Positions 53,834 through 61,058 of a DNA stretch of 64,000 nt are shown in pieces. Within the stretch, counting starts at the first letter, position 1. Every line of letters begins with the position of its first letter. Origin of the DNA: Lentisphaerota bacterium (GTDB lineage: Bacteria; Verrucomicrobiota; Lentisphaeria; Victivallales; Victivallaceae). The stretch lies in contig SUWG01000005.1 in NCBI GenBank assembly GCA_015061625.1, positions 1-64,000 of the forward strand, read 5' to 3'. Below the pieces are notes generated by a model. It saw only the letters and a program-made list of their open reading frames with translations, had not been told where the DNA came from and made no database searches. Both the position numbers and the translations under genes were made by a program.

Positions 53834-53849
53834 ATGTTAATATTAACAT
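53834..53849. promoter_or_regulatory. Perfect 16-bp palindrome, probable LacI-family operator
   Basis: ATGTTAATATTAACAT lies just downstream of a probable promoter (TTGTAT 53791, TATATT 53813) and before the ribosome site of the deacetylase gene, next to the divergent LacI gene. A similar TGTTAA-TT-TTAACA lies at 62264. Confidence 0.7.
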
Positions 53850-53862
53850 GAGGGTCGAAGTT

Positions 53863-54759
53863 ATGGATGGCAGATTTGATGTGGTTTTCGGTTTTGATAT
53901 GGAAACCGATGTCGGCAGTTTTACTGATTACTACAACGGCGTGCAGAAAGGCACTCCCCGTTTGCTGGAACTTTTGAGCAAACACCATGCTCCTTCCACC
54001 TTTTTCTGGACCGGTCATGCCGCATCCAACAACAAAAATATCGTGGAAATGGTGCGTGATGCCGATGGCGGTATGCATGAAACCGGCTGTCATTCCCTGG
54101 TGCATGAAACTTTGGGCGATGCCATTTTCCCGCTGCCCAACAACTGGCCCGTTTTCCCCTTTGAGGTCGAGGGACGGATCCGGGAAGCCACCCGGCTGGT
54201 CAAAGAGGCTTCGGGTATCGATCCGACCAGTTTCCGCTGTCCGAGATTGTGGGGCAGTACCAAAGTGGTCAATGTGCTGGAAGAACTCGGCTACAAAGCC
54301 GATGCCACCTTGCCGCTTTACTTCTACCGCACCATGTTCAAACCCTATCACCCCGACCGCAACGACTGGACGCGCGAGGGCGATATGAAAATCGTCGAAA
54401 TCCCCAACTTCTGCGATCTGGTCATGACCAGCAACGATCCATACAACCGTGACCGCGATCAGTGGCCGCTTTTCCGCACCGAGGGCGCAGAAGCCCTGAT
54501 GGATAAGGTGTGGAGTTACATCGACTATGTGGAAGCGCATCATGTCCGCCCGGTTCTCTGCTTCTATCTGCATCCGTGGGAATATTACGAAATGCCCACC
54601 GGCGTTCTGGATTACGGCGAAGCCGAGGTCAAGCCTCACAGTTTCATCACGCTCAACTGCGGCGATACGGCGGTGAAAGAGATGGATAAACTGCTCGCCA
54701 TGCTAACTTCTGCCGGAGCCGTTTACAAAACCGCCGGAGCATTGAGCGATGAATATTGA
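53863..54759 (+). CDS. Polysaccharide deacetylase-like protein (carbohydrate esterase 4 fold)
   Basis: About 298 residues from ATG 53863, which has GAGGG in front; an ATG at 53848 lies within the palindrome. NodB-type barrel: the metal-site Asp region FGFDMETDVG near the N-terminus, and SLVHETLGDAIFP in place of the HxxxH motif (its first His is here part of CHSLVHET). FRCPRLWGS and YLHPWEY complete the family motifs. Such enzymes remove acetyl groups from polysaccharides or cut C-N bonds. No signal peptide, so the substrate is probably soluble and intracellular. First gene of a three-gene unit under the LacI regulator. Confidence 0.85.
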   Translation: MDGRFDVVFGFDMETDVGSFTDYYNGVQKGTPRLLELLSKHHAPSTFFWTGHAASNNKNIVEMVRDADGGMHETGCHSLVHETLGDAIFPLPNNWPVFPFEVEGRIREATRLVKEASGIDPTSFRCPRLWGSTKVVNVLEELGYKADATLPLYFYRTMFKPYHPDRNDWTREGDMKIVEIPNFCDLVMTSNDPYNRDRDQWPLFRTEGAEALMDKVWSYIDYVEAHHVRPVLCFYLHPWEYYEMPTGVLDYGEAEVKPHSFITLNCGDTAVKEMDKLLAMLTSAGAVYKTAGALSDEY

Positions 54760-55687
54760 GCAGTTACTTGATATCTGCCAAAGTTGCGGCCGCCGCCCGG
54801 TGATGATCTCATCGGGCAACGCCGCCGTGATCGCTGTTGCCGGTATGGAAGGCCGCCTATTTTACGTCCATGACGGTCAACTGGTCAGCCTTTTCCGCCC
54901 CGAAGCCGCAAAAAATATCAGCACTGCCAAAACCGGATATTTCAACCCCGGCGGTGACGGCCTCTGGCCCGCTCCGGAAGGTACAAAATTCGGTTATGAA
55001 TACTCCACCGGCTCCTGGCGTGTGCCTGCCGCCATAACTTCCGCCCAATATGAGATCGTTTCGCAAAGCAGCAACTCTCTGGAAATCGCCGCCGAGATCG
55101 ATCTGGTCAACAATCAGCAGTTGGGCATCCCCTGCCGCTTCATCCGCAAAGTTTCCGTCGATGAAGTTGACGGCCAAACCGTTATCCGCCAGTGCGATGC
55201 TATCGAATATATCGGCATTTGTGAACTTGCCCGCGGCACTTTTTCCATTGCGCCGTGGTCACTTTCCCAATTCACCGTCGATGACCGGACTATTGCCCGT
55301 TTCGGTGATCCGGGTACGCCCATCCGTGACCTCTATATGCCCAGTGGCGATCTGCTTGCTTCCGATGGAGAAACTGTCACCATGAAACACGATCCGGTCA
55401 ACCGTATCCAGCTCGCCCTGCCGGAAAACAGCAGATTCGTCGAATTGATCCTGCCGCAGCGCAACTTGCAAATCACCCGCACCGTTTCCCCGCTGGCTCC
55501 GCCTCTGCTCCCGGTCGATATCGCTGACTATCCCCCCGATGCCGAACCCGGTGAACCGGTGCGCTTGAGCATCTACAATGACCCATCCGGATTTATGGAA
55601 TTGGAAACCGTCGGCGGATGCCCCGCTGACCTCACCCCCGGTGCGGTATTGGAAATGAATACCTTGAATATAATCAAAGCCTGTTAA
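54749..55687 (+). CDS. Hypothetical protein, mutarotase-like or DUF4380-like
   Basis: 312 residues, overlapping the deacetylase gene by 11 bp, which suggests coupling. It is rich in beta strands with long runs of alternating hydrophobics (AVIAVAGMEGRLFYVHDG, YEYSTGSWRVPAAITSAQYEIVSQSSNSLEIAAEIDL). The layout resembles galactose-mutarotase/DUF4380-type sandwiches that bind sugars; I cannot confirm this. No signal peptide, no catalytic residues identified. It has GGAG in front of ATG 54749 and is followed by the M24-like gene after 22 bp. Confidence 0.6.
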   Translation: MNIEQLLDICQSCGRRPVMISSGNAAVIAVAGMEGRLFYVHDGQLVSLFRPEAAKNISTAKTGYFNPGGDGLWPAPEGTKFGYEYSTGSWRVPAAITSAQYEIVSQSSNSLEIAAEIDLVNNQQLGIPCRFIRKVSVDEVDGQTVIRQCDAIEYIGICELARGTFSIAPWSLSQFTVDDRTIARFGDPGTPIRDLYMPSGDLLASDGETVTMKHDPVNRIQLALPENSRFVELILPQRNLQITRTVSPLAPPLLPVDIADYPPDAEPGEPVRLSIYNDPSGFMELETVGGCPADLTPGAVLEMNTLNIIKAC

Positions 55688-55709
55688 CCAAAACAAAGGA
55701 GATTTTACC

Positions 55710-56876
55710 ATGGCTTATGTGATCCCCAAAAACGAATATTTTGAACGTATCGCCAAATTCCAGGCGAGAATCAAAGAGGCCGGTCTGGATGCCTGTCTGG
55801 TTCACGGTACCGAATCCGACTTCGCCAACGTCCGTTACCTTTCCGAATACTGGCCCACCTTTGAACAGGCCGGCGTATTCGTCCCCGCCGAAGGCGATGC
55901 CGTGTTGCTCATCGGCCCGGAAAGTTACAAATACGCCGAGGGCCGCGCCGTGCTGCCCAAAATCGCCATGATGCTCAACTACCGCGAATCCGCTGAACCC
56001 GATTACCCCGGCATCCCCCTTGCCACCTATCCCGATGTGGTCAAAATGGCAATGGGCGACCGGCCGCTTAAAACCCTCGGCCTCGTCGGTACCGCCGTTA
56101 TGACCAAACCCACGCTCGATGCCGTCGCCGCTCAACTGCCCGGTGTCAAAGTCGTCGTCGCCGATGAAGTTTTCCGCCCCCTGCGCTGGTTCAAAAGCGA
56201 AAACGAACTCAACTGCCACCGCAAAGCATTCAAAGTCGCCGAAAAAGCCGTCGCCGCCATGCTCAATGAACTTAAACCCGGCATGACCGAATTTCAAGCC
56301 ATCGGTATCGCCCAGCGCGAAATCTACGCCAACGGCGGCGAATATGAGGGCCACAGCCTCTACTGTTTCGGCGGCAACCGCACCAGTAACGGCATCAGCC
56401 GCCCGACCGGAGCAAAACTCAAGAAAAATGAGATCATCCAGATCAATATCGGTGCCAGAGTCGGCGGATATTCCAGTTCCATCGGTCTGCCCGTCTACTT
56501 CGGCAAACTCCCCAAAGAACAGATGAAACTTGTCGAATTCGGTCTGCGCGCCCATAAATTCACCTTTGAACTTATGAAAGCCGGTGCCGATGCCGCCAGC
56601 ATCGCCAAAGATTACTACGATTGGGGCTGCGCCGAAGGCTGGAAAGATTATATGCTCTACGGCCCCGTCCACGGCCTCGGTCTTATGGAAACTGAATCCC
56701 CGTGGATCGAACTTACCAGCAACTACAAACTGCAGGAAAATATGACCTACCAGATCGATACATTTTTCACCGGCAACGGTTACGGTCTGCGCTGGGAACG
56801 CGGATGCATCATCAAAGCCGATGGCTGTGAGTTGCTCTCCAAAAAATTCATGTCGCTCAAAGACTGCCAACTCTGA
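55710..56876 (+). CDS. M24 (pita-bread) family protein lacking metal ligands
   Basis: 388 residues: an N-terminal creatinase-like domain (about 1-130) and a C-terminal pita-bread fold (about 150-380). The expected metal ligands are partly lost. The Asp of the first motif is Asn in QINIGARVGGYSSS and the second Asp is Ser; the later Glu (IEP) is Asp in YQIDTF; the His of VHGLGLMETE and the Glu of LRWERG are kept. So it resembles metal-free creatinase-type hydrolases rather than Xaa-Pro aminopeptidases. Codon use is richer in C-ending codons than its neighbours. AAAGGAGA precedes the ATG. Its stop codon touches repeat A6. Confidence 0.8.
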   Translation: MAYVIPKNEYFERIAKFQARIKEAGLDACLVHGTESDFANVRYLSEYWPTFEQAGVFVPAEGDAVLLIGPESYKYAEGRAVLPKIAMMLNYRESAEPDYPGIPLATYPDVVKMAMGDRPLKTLGLVGTAVMTKPTLDAVAAQLPGVKVVVADEVFRPLRWFKSENELNCHRKAFKVAEKAVAAMLNELKPGMTEFQAIGIAQREIYANGGEYEGHSLYCFGGNRTSNGISRPTGAKLKKNEIIQINIGARVGGYSSSIGLPVYFGKLPKEQMKLVEFGLRAHKFTFELMKAGADAASIAKDYYDWGCAEGWKDYMLYGPVHGLGLMETESPWIELTSNYKLQENMTYQIDTFFTGNGYGLRWERGCIIKADGCELLSKKFMSLKDCQL

Positions 56877-56998
56877 TTTGCCGCATTATGGGCAATCTCG
56901 GGCCTTGACGGCACGATTTTATTCGGTCGAGTACAGTCGTACACTCCCTCATAAAATCGTTTGCAAAACCCGACCTTGCCGCATACTGACGGCAAATC
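56875..56998. repeat. Family A hairpin element, copy 6
   Basis: Outer stem GATTTGCCG (56875-56883) / CGGCAAATC (56990-56998), inner stem CGATTTTAT (56914-56922) / ATAAAATCG (56951-56959), both perfect 9-bp pairs; tip GTAC-AGTC-GTAC (56931-56942). These stems replace the AACGGT/ACCGTT and CCGGTGG/CCACCGG of other copies. It starts inside the TGA stop codon of the M24-like gene. Confidence 0.85.
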
Positions 56999-57320
56999 GG
57001 CCGCAGTGTGGAGCGGCTCTTGCGGGCGGTTGGCACCGCCCTTGACAGGGGGCGTTGCCCCCCGTACCCCCCGGTAGACAGCAGTCTGCCGGGGTTCTGT
57101 TTGTTTCGGCTCAACGGTAACTAACGGTAATTAACGGTAATTAACGGTAATTAACGGATAGCCGGCAGGGGCATTATCCCAACTGGCGTTGCTCCGTACT
57201 CATCCGTACCCCTCCGTACCTATCCGTACCGGGCGCATATCGAGCGCAAGCGAGCCGCAAGCCCCCCCCCCGGTAGATTTTTGCAGTCTGCCGGGGTTCT
57301 GTTTGTTCAGATCCACGAGC
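56999..57320. repeat. Mosaic intergenic repeat island 5
   Basis: After A6 come a GGCCGCAGTG-type module (56999-57070), an AACGGT period-10 array of five units (57112-57160) and a CCGTAC period-10 array (57193-57234), then a run of C and a GTCTGCCGGGG tail repeat. From 57321 to 57453 the DNA is AT-rich with GCAGATTATC; no clear promoter, AGGGG precedes the next ATG. Confidence 0.75.
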
Positions 57321-57453
57321 ATCCGTTATTATCCGTTTTCAAAGAAAATCTGCTCATAACATAAAATAAGCATTGTAAAATCTTACTGCCGGAGATATAT
57401 TAACCGCAGATTATCTTTTCTGTTTTACAAAATTTGGGCAAAAAGGGGCTGTT

Positions 57454-58128
57454 ATGAAAAAATTTATCTCCTTATCTCTGGTGTTTCTGCTCGGTGTCGT
57501 TTTGATTGCCGGTTGCGGCAAGGATAAAAGCAAAAAGAAGCGGCGTGACCGCAGTGACCGGCAGGAGGAATCTTCCGGCCGCCGAATGGTCTCTCCATCA
57601 AGGTTGCGTGGAATGCAGAGAGAGGTGGTCAATAACCTCTTACAGCTCGGCAATGCTTTGGAAATGTACAGTCAGGGTACAAGAGGGTGGTACAAACCGC
57701 ATGGTATTCTTGCCAATGGCCGTCATGCCCAGAATGATCCGGCGGCGGCATTTGACGCCCTTTTTTCTCAAGGCCATTTGGCTTATGCAAGAGTTTACAT
57801 TTCACCTTACGATGATTTATCCACTCCGGCGACCACCGGGGGTCCGATGCGTCCGGAAAATACTTCATATGCATACATTTATGTCAGTCCGCAATATTCC
57901 TCTGCCTCGGCCGTCGCATTTGAAAAACCGTGGACGATCCCGGATAACAGTGACAAAATCAGCATCCTGTATGCCGATGGTCATGTGGCATCCCACACGG
58001 TGCCGGGCGTTTCCCGGATGAGCTGCCGGGAATTGATCTCCACCCATCCGGAAATTTTCGGCTTATATCCGCACAGCGATATCTCCTTTGCCGATATTAT
58101 CGACCGCACCCGACCCACACGGAGGTAA
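57454..58128 (+). CDS. Lipoprotein with a DUF1559/H-X9-DG-type C-terminus
   Basis: 224 residues. A lipoprotein signal ends in LIAGCG, so Cys21 would be lipidated. A charged linker (about 23-50) follows, then a domain similar to the prepilins of this window: VVNNLLQLGNALEMYSQGTRG mirrors the prepilin VKQxxxxIMQY region and ISILYADGHVASH matches their C-terminal DGH motif. It lacks the FTLIELL helix, so it is a DUF1559-type domain tethered by a lipid. Outer- or inner-membrane periplasmic face expected. Two bases separate it from the flavin reductase-like gene, so the two are likely co-expressed. Confidence 0.8.
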   Translation: MKKFISLSLVFLLGVVLIAGCGKDKSKKKRRDRSDRQEESSGRRMVSPSRLRGMQREVVNNLLQLGNALEMYSQGTRGWYKPHGILANGRHAQNDPAAAFDALFSQGHLAYARVYISPYDDLSTPATTGGPMRPENTSYAYIYVSPQYSSASAVAFEKPWTIPDNSDKISILYADGHVASHTVPGVSRMSCRELISTHPEIFGLYPHSDISFADIIDRTRPTRR

Positions 58129-58130
58129 TC

Positions 58131-58628
58131 ATGCAAAAATCTGCCACAGTCAATCAGGCCTGGGATCGCAAATATCCTGAACAGGTCGTGCTTGCCATAA
58201 CCAAAGCCCCCGATGGCCGCATCAATCTGATGGCGATCGGCTGGGTGACGTTAGTTTCCGATGAACCGCCGATGTTCATTTGCGGCATCGATGACCCGGC
58301 TTACACGCTGGAACTTATCCGGCAAAACAAGGAATTCGTCATCGCCTATCCCTCGAAAGCGATGGCCGGAGAGACCCTTTATGCCGGAACTACTCACGGT
58401 CACGAAATCGACAAGGGCAAAATTTCCGGTTTGAAATTTGAATCTGCCAGTGTGGTCGATGTGCCGTTGTTATCTGATGCGGTTGCCAATTTTGAGTGCC
58501 GTCTGGTTACGGAGTACCGTCCGGGCAACTGTCCGCTGGTTGTCGGTGAAGTGGTTGCCTCATCGGTCAACTGTGATGAAACTGTTACCCGGCTGGTCAA
58601 TACCGGTAAAGGGTATAAATTGCAATAG
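58131..58628 (+). CDS. Flavin reductase-like (FMN-binding split barrel) protein
   Basis: 165 residues with GGAGGT at ideal spacing. The split-barrel flavoprotein fold is suggested by VLAITKAPDGRINLMAIGWVTLVSDEPPMFICGIDD and by GHEIDKGKISGLKFESASVVDVPLLSDAVANFECRLV, typical of flavin reductase/DUF447-like proteins. Such proteins bind FMN and reduce flavin or serve as redox partners; no partner gene is adjacent. Cytoplasmic. The gene is tucked behind the lipoprotein gene and followed by a repeat island. Confidence 0.75.
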   Translation: MQKSATVNQAWDRKYPEQVVLAITKAPDGRINLMAIGWVTLVSDEPPMFICGIDDPAYTLELIRQNKEFVIAYPSKAMAGETLYAGTTHGHEIDKGKISGLKFESASVVDVPLLSDAVANFECRLVTEYRPGNCPLVVGEVVASSVNCDETVTRLVNTGKGYKLQ

Positions 58629-58735
58629 TTAAATCATTAAATAAAAATTAAATAAAAAAATTTGCCACCGGGTGCTACCCGGACGTGATCCAACGGCGGA
58701 ACGCTTGTCGCCGCATAAGCGGCGAAAATAAGCGT

Positions 58736-58859
58736 CCGGTGGCGCATTGCGGTCAATCTCTTGTCAAACCGGCGGATAACGGTTCAGTCGAGTACATAGT
58801 ACACTCCTTCACCGTTACCTTGATTTGACGGCGACCTTGCCTCGCACTGCATCCACCGG
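58736..58859. repeat. Family A hairpin element, copy 7 (reference copy)
   Basis: A 124-bp hairpin: CCGGTGG (58736-58742) / CCACCGG (58853-58859), GTCAAA (58763-58768) / TTTGAC (58824-58829), AACGGT (58778-58783) / ACCGTT (58811-58816), and tip GTAC-ATA-GTAC (58792-58802). Most of the element is paired. Confidence 0.85.
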
Positions 58860-58939
58860 GAGGTCGGCGCAAGTTGCGCCGACACCACCTGCCGCAAGCG
58901 AAGTTGTGCGACAGCACAACACTTGAGCGTAAGGCAGTT

Positions 58940-58990
58940 CCGGTGGCGCATTGCGGTCAATCTCTTGTCAAACCGGCGGATAACGGTTCA
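58940..58990. repeat. Left half of a family A hairpin element, copy 8
   Basis: Identical to the left arm of copy 7 from CCGGTGG to AACGGTTCA, then stops a few bases before the tip and runs into unique DNA (TGGGATAATAATATTCGG). The mirror case is 13192-13252. Confidence 0.8.
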
Positions 58991-59027
58991 TGGGATAATA
59001 ATATTCGGCTTGTGAAAGGATGATTTT

Positions 59028-59657
59028 ATGAAAAAGTGTCTGTTTTCCGCTTTGTTGATGCTTTTTTTCTGCGGCTGTGCTTCCCGCTATCTGGTTATCG
59101 GTGATCTTTATGCGCCGACTGCCATGGATGAGCGTGAGCGGGTCTATGTCGTGCCGGCGGAAACTTGCACTAAAATCCTTTACCGCACATTCTTTCTGGA
59201 GTGGCAGCCGACTGCCGGATTCCGTATCTACAAAGCGGAAAATGCTCCATTGTATGCGGTGTGGCGGCTGACTGGATTGCCGCAGAATCAGGCGGCATTC
59301 GGCACGGTTTTTTACAAAACCCATGAACTTGAGCAATCAACGCAGGATGCGCTGGCAGCTTACGCCGGAAATTCCATCCGTCAGGCGATCACCAATGCCG
59401 GAATTTCTGTGGTCGATCATCAGGTGGAAAAGATCGAATTTCACGGCGAACCGGCGATAAAGGTGGTTTGCATTTATCACAATCAGGCTAAAACCTCTTA
59501 TTCCATGCAGACGACCATCGTCTTTTTCTGTCCGGATGACCCGGAACACTTTATCTACTATGTTTCGTGGTTCCAGCGCGGCACTCCGGAAACTTACCGG
59601 GATGAGCGCATTTCCGCCGCCGGAGAAAACTTTTTCACCCTCTTTAATCTGCGCTGA
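59028..59657 (+). CDS. Lipoprotein of unknown function
   Basis: 209 residues. Lipoprotein signal MKKCLFSALLMLFFCGCAS; the lipobox Cys is in CGCAS, so Cys17 would be lipidated. The remaining domain (about 25-205) alternates beta strands and helices (YVVPAETCTKILYRTFFLEWQ, FGTVFYKTHELEQSTQDALAAYAGNSIRQAITNAGISVVDHQVEKIEF) with no signature I recognise. GAAAGGA precedes the ATG. It converges with the MBOAT gene, 27 bp apart. Likely an outer- or inner-membrane lipoprotein; nothing more can be said. Confidence 0.7.
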   Translation: MKKCLFSALLMLFFCGCASRYLVIGDLYAPTAMDERERVYVVPAETCTKILYRTFFLEWQPTAGFRIYKAENAPLYAVWRLTGLPQNQAAFGTVFYKTHELEQSTQDALAAYAGNSIRQAITNAGISVVDHQVEKIEFHGEPAIKVVCIYHNQAKTSYSMQTTIVFFCPDDPEHFIYYVSWFQRGTPETYRDERISAAGENFFTLFNLR

Positions 59658-59684
59658 ATACAGTTTCCTGCCCGTTTTTGACGG

Positions 59685-61055
59685 TCAGAAGTTGAAGTAA
59701 ATGAACGGCGAATACTTCACAAAAAAGAACATCGACACCACGATCAACGCCGTTGCCGTCAGCGCATTCACCCAGGTCGGGCGGAATTTTTCTTTCATAT
59801 CCGATGCCGGTTTCAGGCAGATGATGATGAAAATTCCGGCGATAAAGAGCAGAATATTGAAAACTTCCACTTTCGGCAGCTGCCATGAGGCCGGATGAAA
59901 CATCCCCAGATAAAGGGCTTGGGCCTGACTCCAATTTGCCGCCCGGAAAGGTATCCACGCCAGCAATACAAAGAAAAAGGTCAGCAGTTGCGCCGCAAGT
60001 TTCGGCATTTTCAGACCGAGGAATTTGCTCCACACCCGGTGTATCACCAGCGCAAAGCCGTGGAGCATACCCCACAATACAAAGAGCCAGCTTGCCCCGT
60101 GCCACAGACCGCTGATAAAGAAGGTAACCAGCAGATTCCAGCAGGTGCGCAATTTGCCGCACCGGTTGCCGCCCAGCGGGATATAGATACTGCTCATCAG
60201 AAATCTGCCCAGAGTGATGTGCCATCTGCGCCAGAAGTCACTGATATTTTCCGCGCGGTAAGGCGCATCGAAGTTTTTCGGCAGACGGATATTGAAAAGC
60301 AAGCCGATACCGATCGCCATGTCGCAATAACCGCTGAAGTCAAAATAAATCTGGAACGTATACGCCAGAGCCGTCTGCCACGAAGCAAAAAAGTTGCCCG
60401 CCAGTGCCGCAAATCCGGCATCGGCGATTTCGGCGAAAAAGTCGGCAAGCAGGACCTTTTTGCCCAGACCGAGGGCGAATATATATAATCCGGCGGCGAA
60501 ATTTTCTGCATTGAATTTACTGTTTTCCTCCCGGTCAAACTGGCTCATCATCTCATCCGGCAGTACGATCGGCCCGGCGATCAACTGCGGGAAAAAGCAG
60601 ACAAAAAGCGAATAACTGCCAAAGGTGTAGCGTTTGGCCAGTTGACGGGCATTGACCATCATCAGAAATGATATCTGCTGAAAGGTGAAAAAACTGATCC
60701 CCAGCGGCAGAAGAATGTGTTTGAGCAGAAATGAAGTTCCGAATACCGCATTGATGTTTTCCACAAAGAAATCATAATATTTGAAGTATCCCAGAAGCAG
60801 CACGTTGCAGATGATCCCCAGGGTGAGGACGATTTTGGAAGACTTTTTATAAAGGCACTGCGCGAAGAACCAGTTGATCAGTATCGAGGCGGCAAGGATC
60901 AGGGAATAACTCCAGTTGAACCACGAATAAAAGACAAATGAAGCGATGACCAACCACACTCTGGCGGCCGGAATACTCTTTTTCGCCAGCAGAAAATAGA
61001 CCAGTGCGGTCAGCGGCAGGAAACCCAGCATAAAGGTAAAAGTCGGAAAAAGCAT
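59685..61055 (-). CDS. MBOAT-family O-acyltransferase (AlgI/DltB-like)
   Basis: 456 residues with about ten hydrophobic segments. The MBOAT signature is visible: the conserved His in ISGLWHGASWLFVLWGMLHG, and the N-terminal part with LLPLGISFFTFQQISFLMMV and FPQLIAGPIV. AlgI/DltB proteins move an acyl (usually acetyl) group across the membrane to a periplasmic partner that transfers it to polysaccharide. The partner is the adjacent gene at 61059, which overlaps in order and spacing (3 bp). Inner membrane. Together they likely acetylate a surface polysaccharide. Confidence 0.9.
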   Translation of the reverse strand: MLFPTFTFMLGFLPLTALVYFLLAKKSIPAARVWLVIASFVFYSWFNWSYSLILAASILINWFFAQCLYKKSSKIVLTLGIICNVLLLGYFKYYDFFVENINAVFGTSFLLKHILLPLGISFFTFQQISFLMMVNARQLAKRYTFGSYSLFVCFFPQLIAGPIVLPDEMMSQFDREENSKFNAENFAAGLYIFALGLGKKVLLADFFAEIADAGFAALAGNFFASWQTALAYTFQIYFDFSGYCDMAIGIGLLFNIRLPKNFDAPYRAENISDFWRRWHITLGRFLMSSIYIPLGGNRCGKLRTCWNLLVTFFISGLWHGASWLFVLWGMLHGFALVIHRVWSKFLGLKMPKLAAQLLTFFFVLLAWIPFRAANWSQAQALYLGMFHPASWQLPKVEVFNILLFIAGIFIIICLKPASDMKEKFRPTWVNALTATALIVVSMFFFVKYSPFIYFNF

Positions 61056-61058
61056 AAC

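Larger units (their letters stand above)
58629..58999. repeat. Mosaic intergenic repeat island 6
   Basis: Holds D-block hairpins (58660-58740 and 58862-58935), family A copy 7 (58736-58859) and a left half-copy (58940-58990). D-block stems GTCGGCGC/GCGCCGAC (58863-58883) differ from GTCGGCGT/ACGCCGAC (38425) in a compensated pair, and GTTGTGC/GCACAAC (58903-58920) is kept with a new loop. No gene is supported between 58629 and 59027. Confidence 0.8.
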
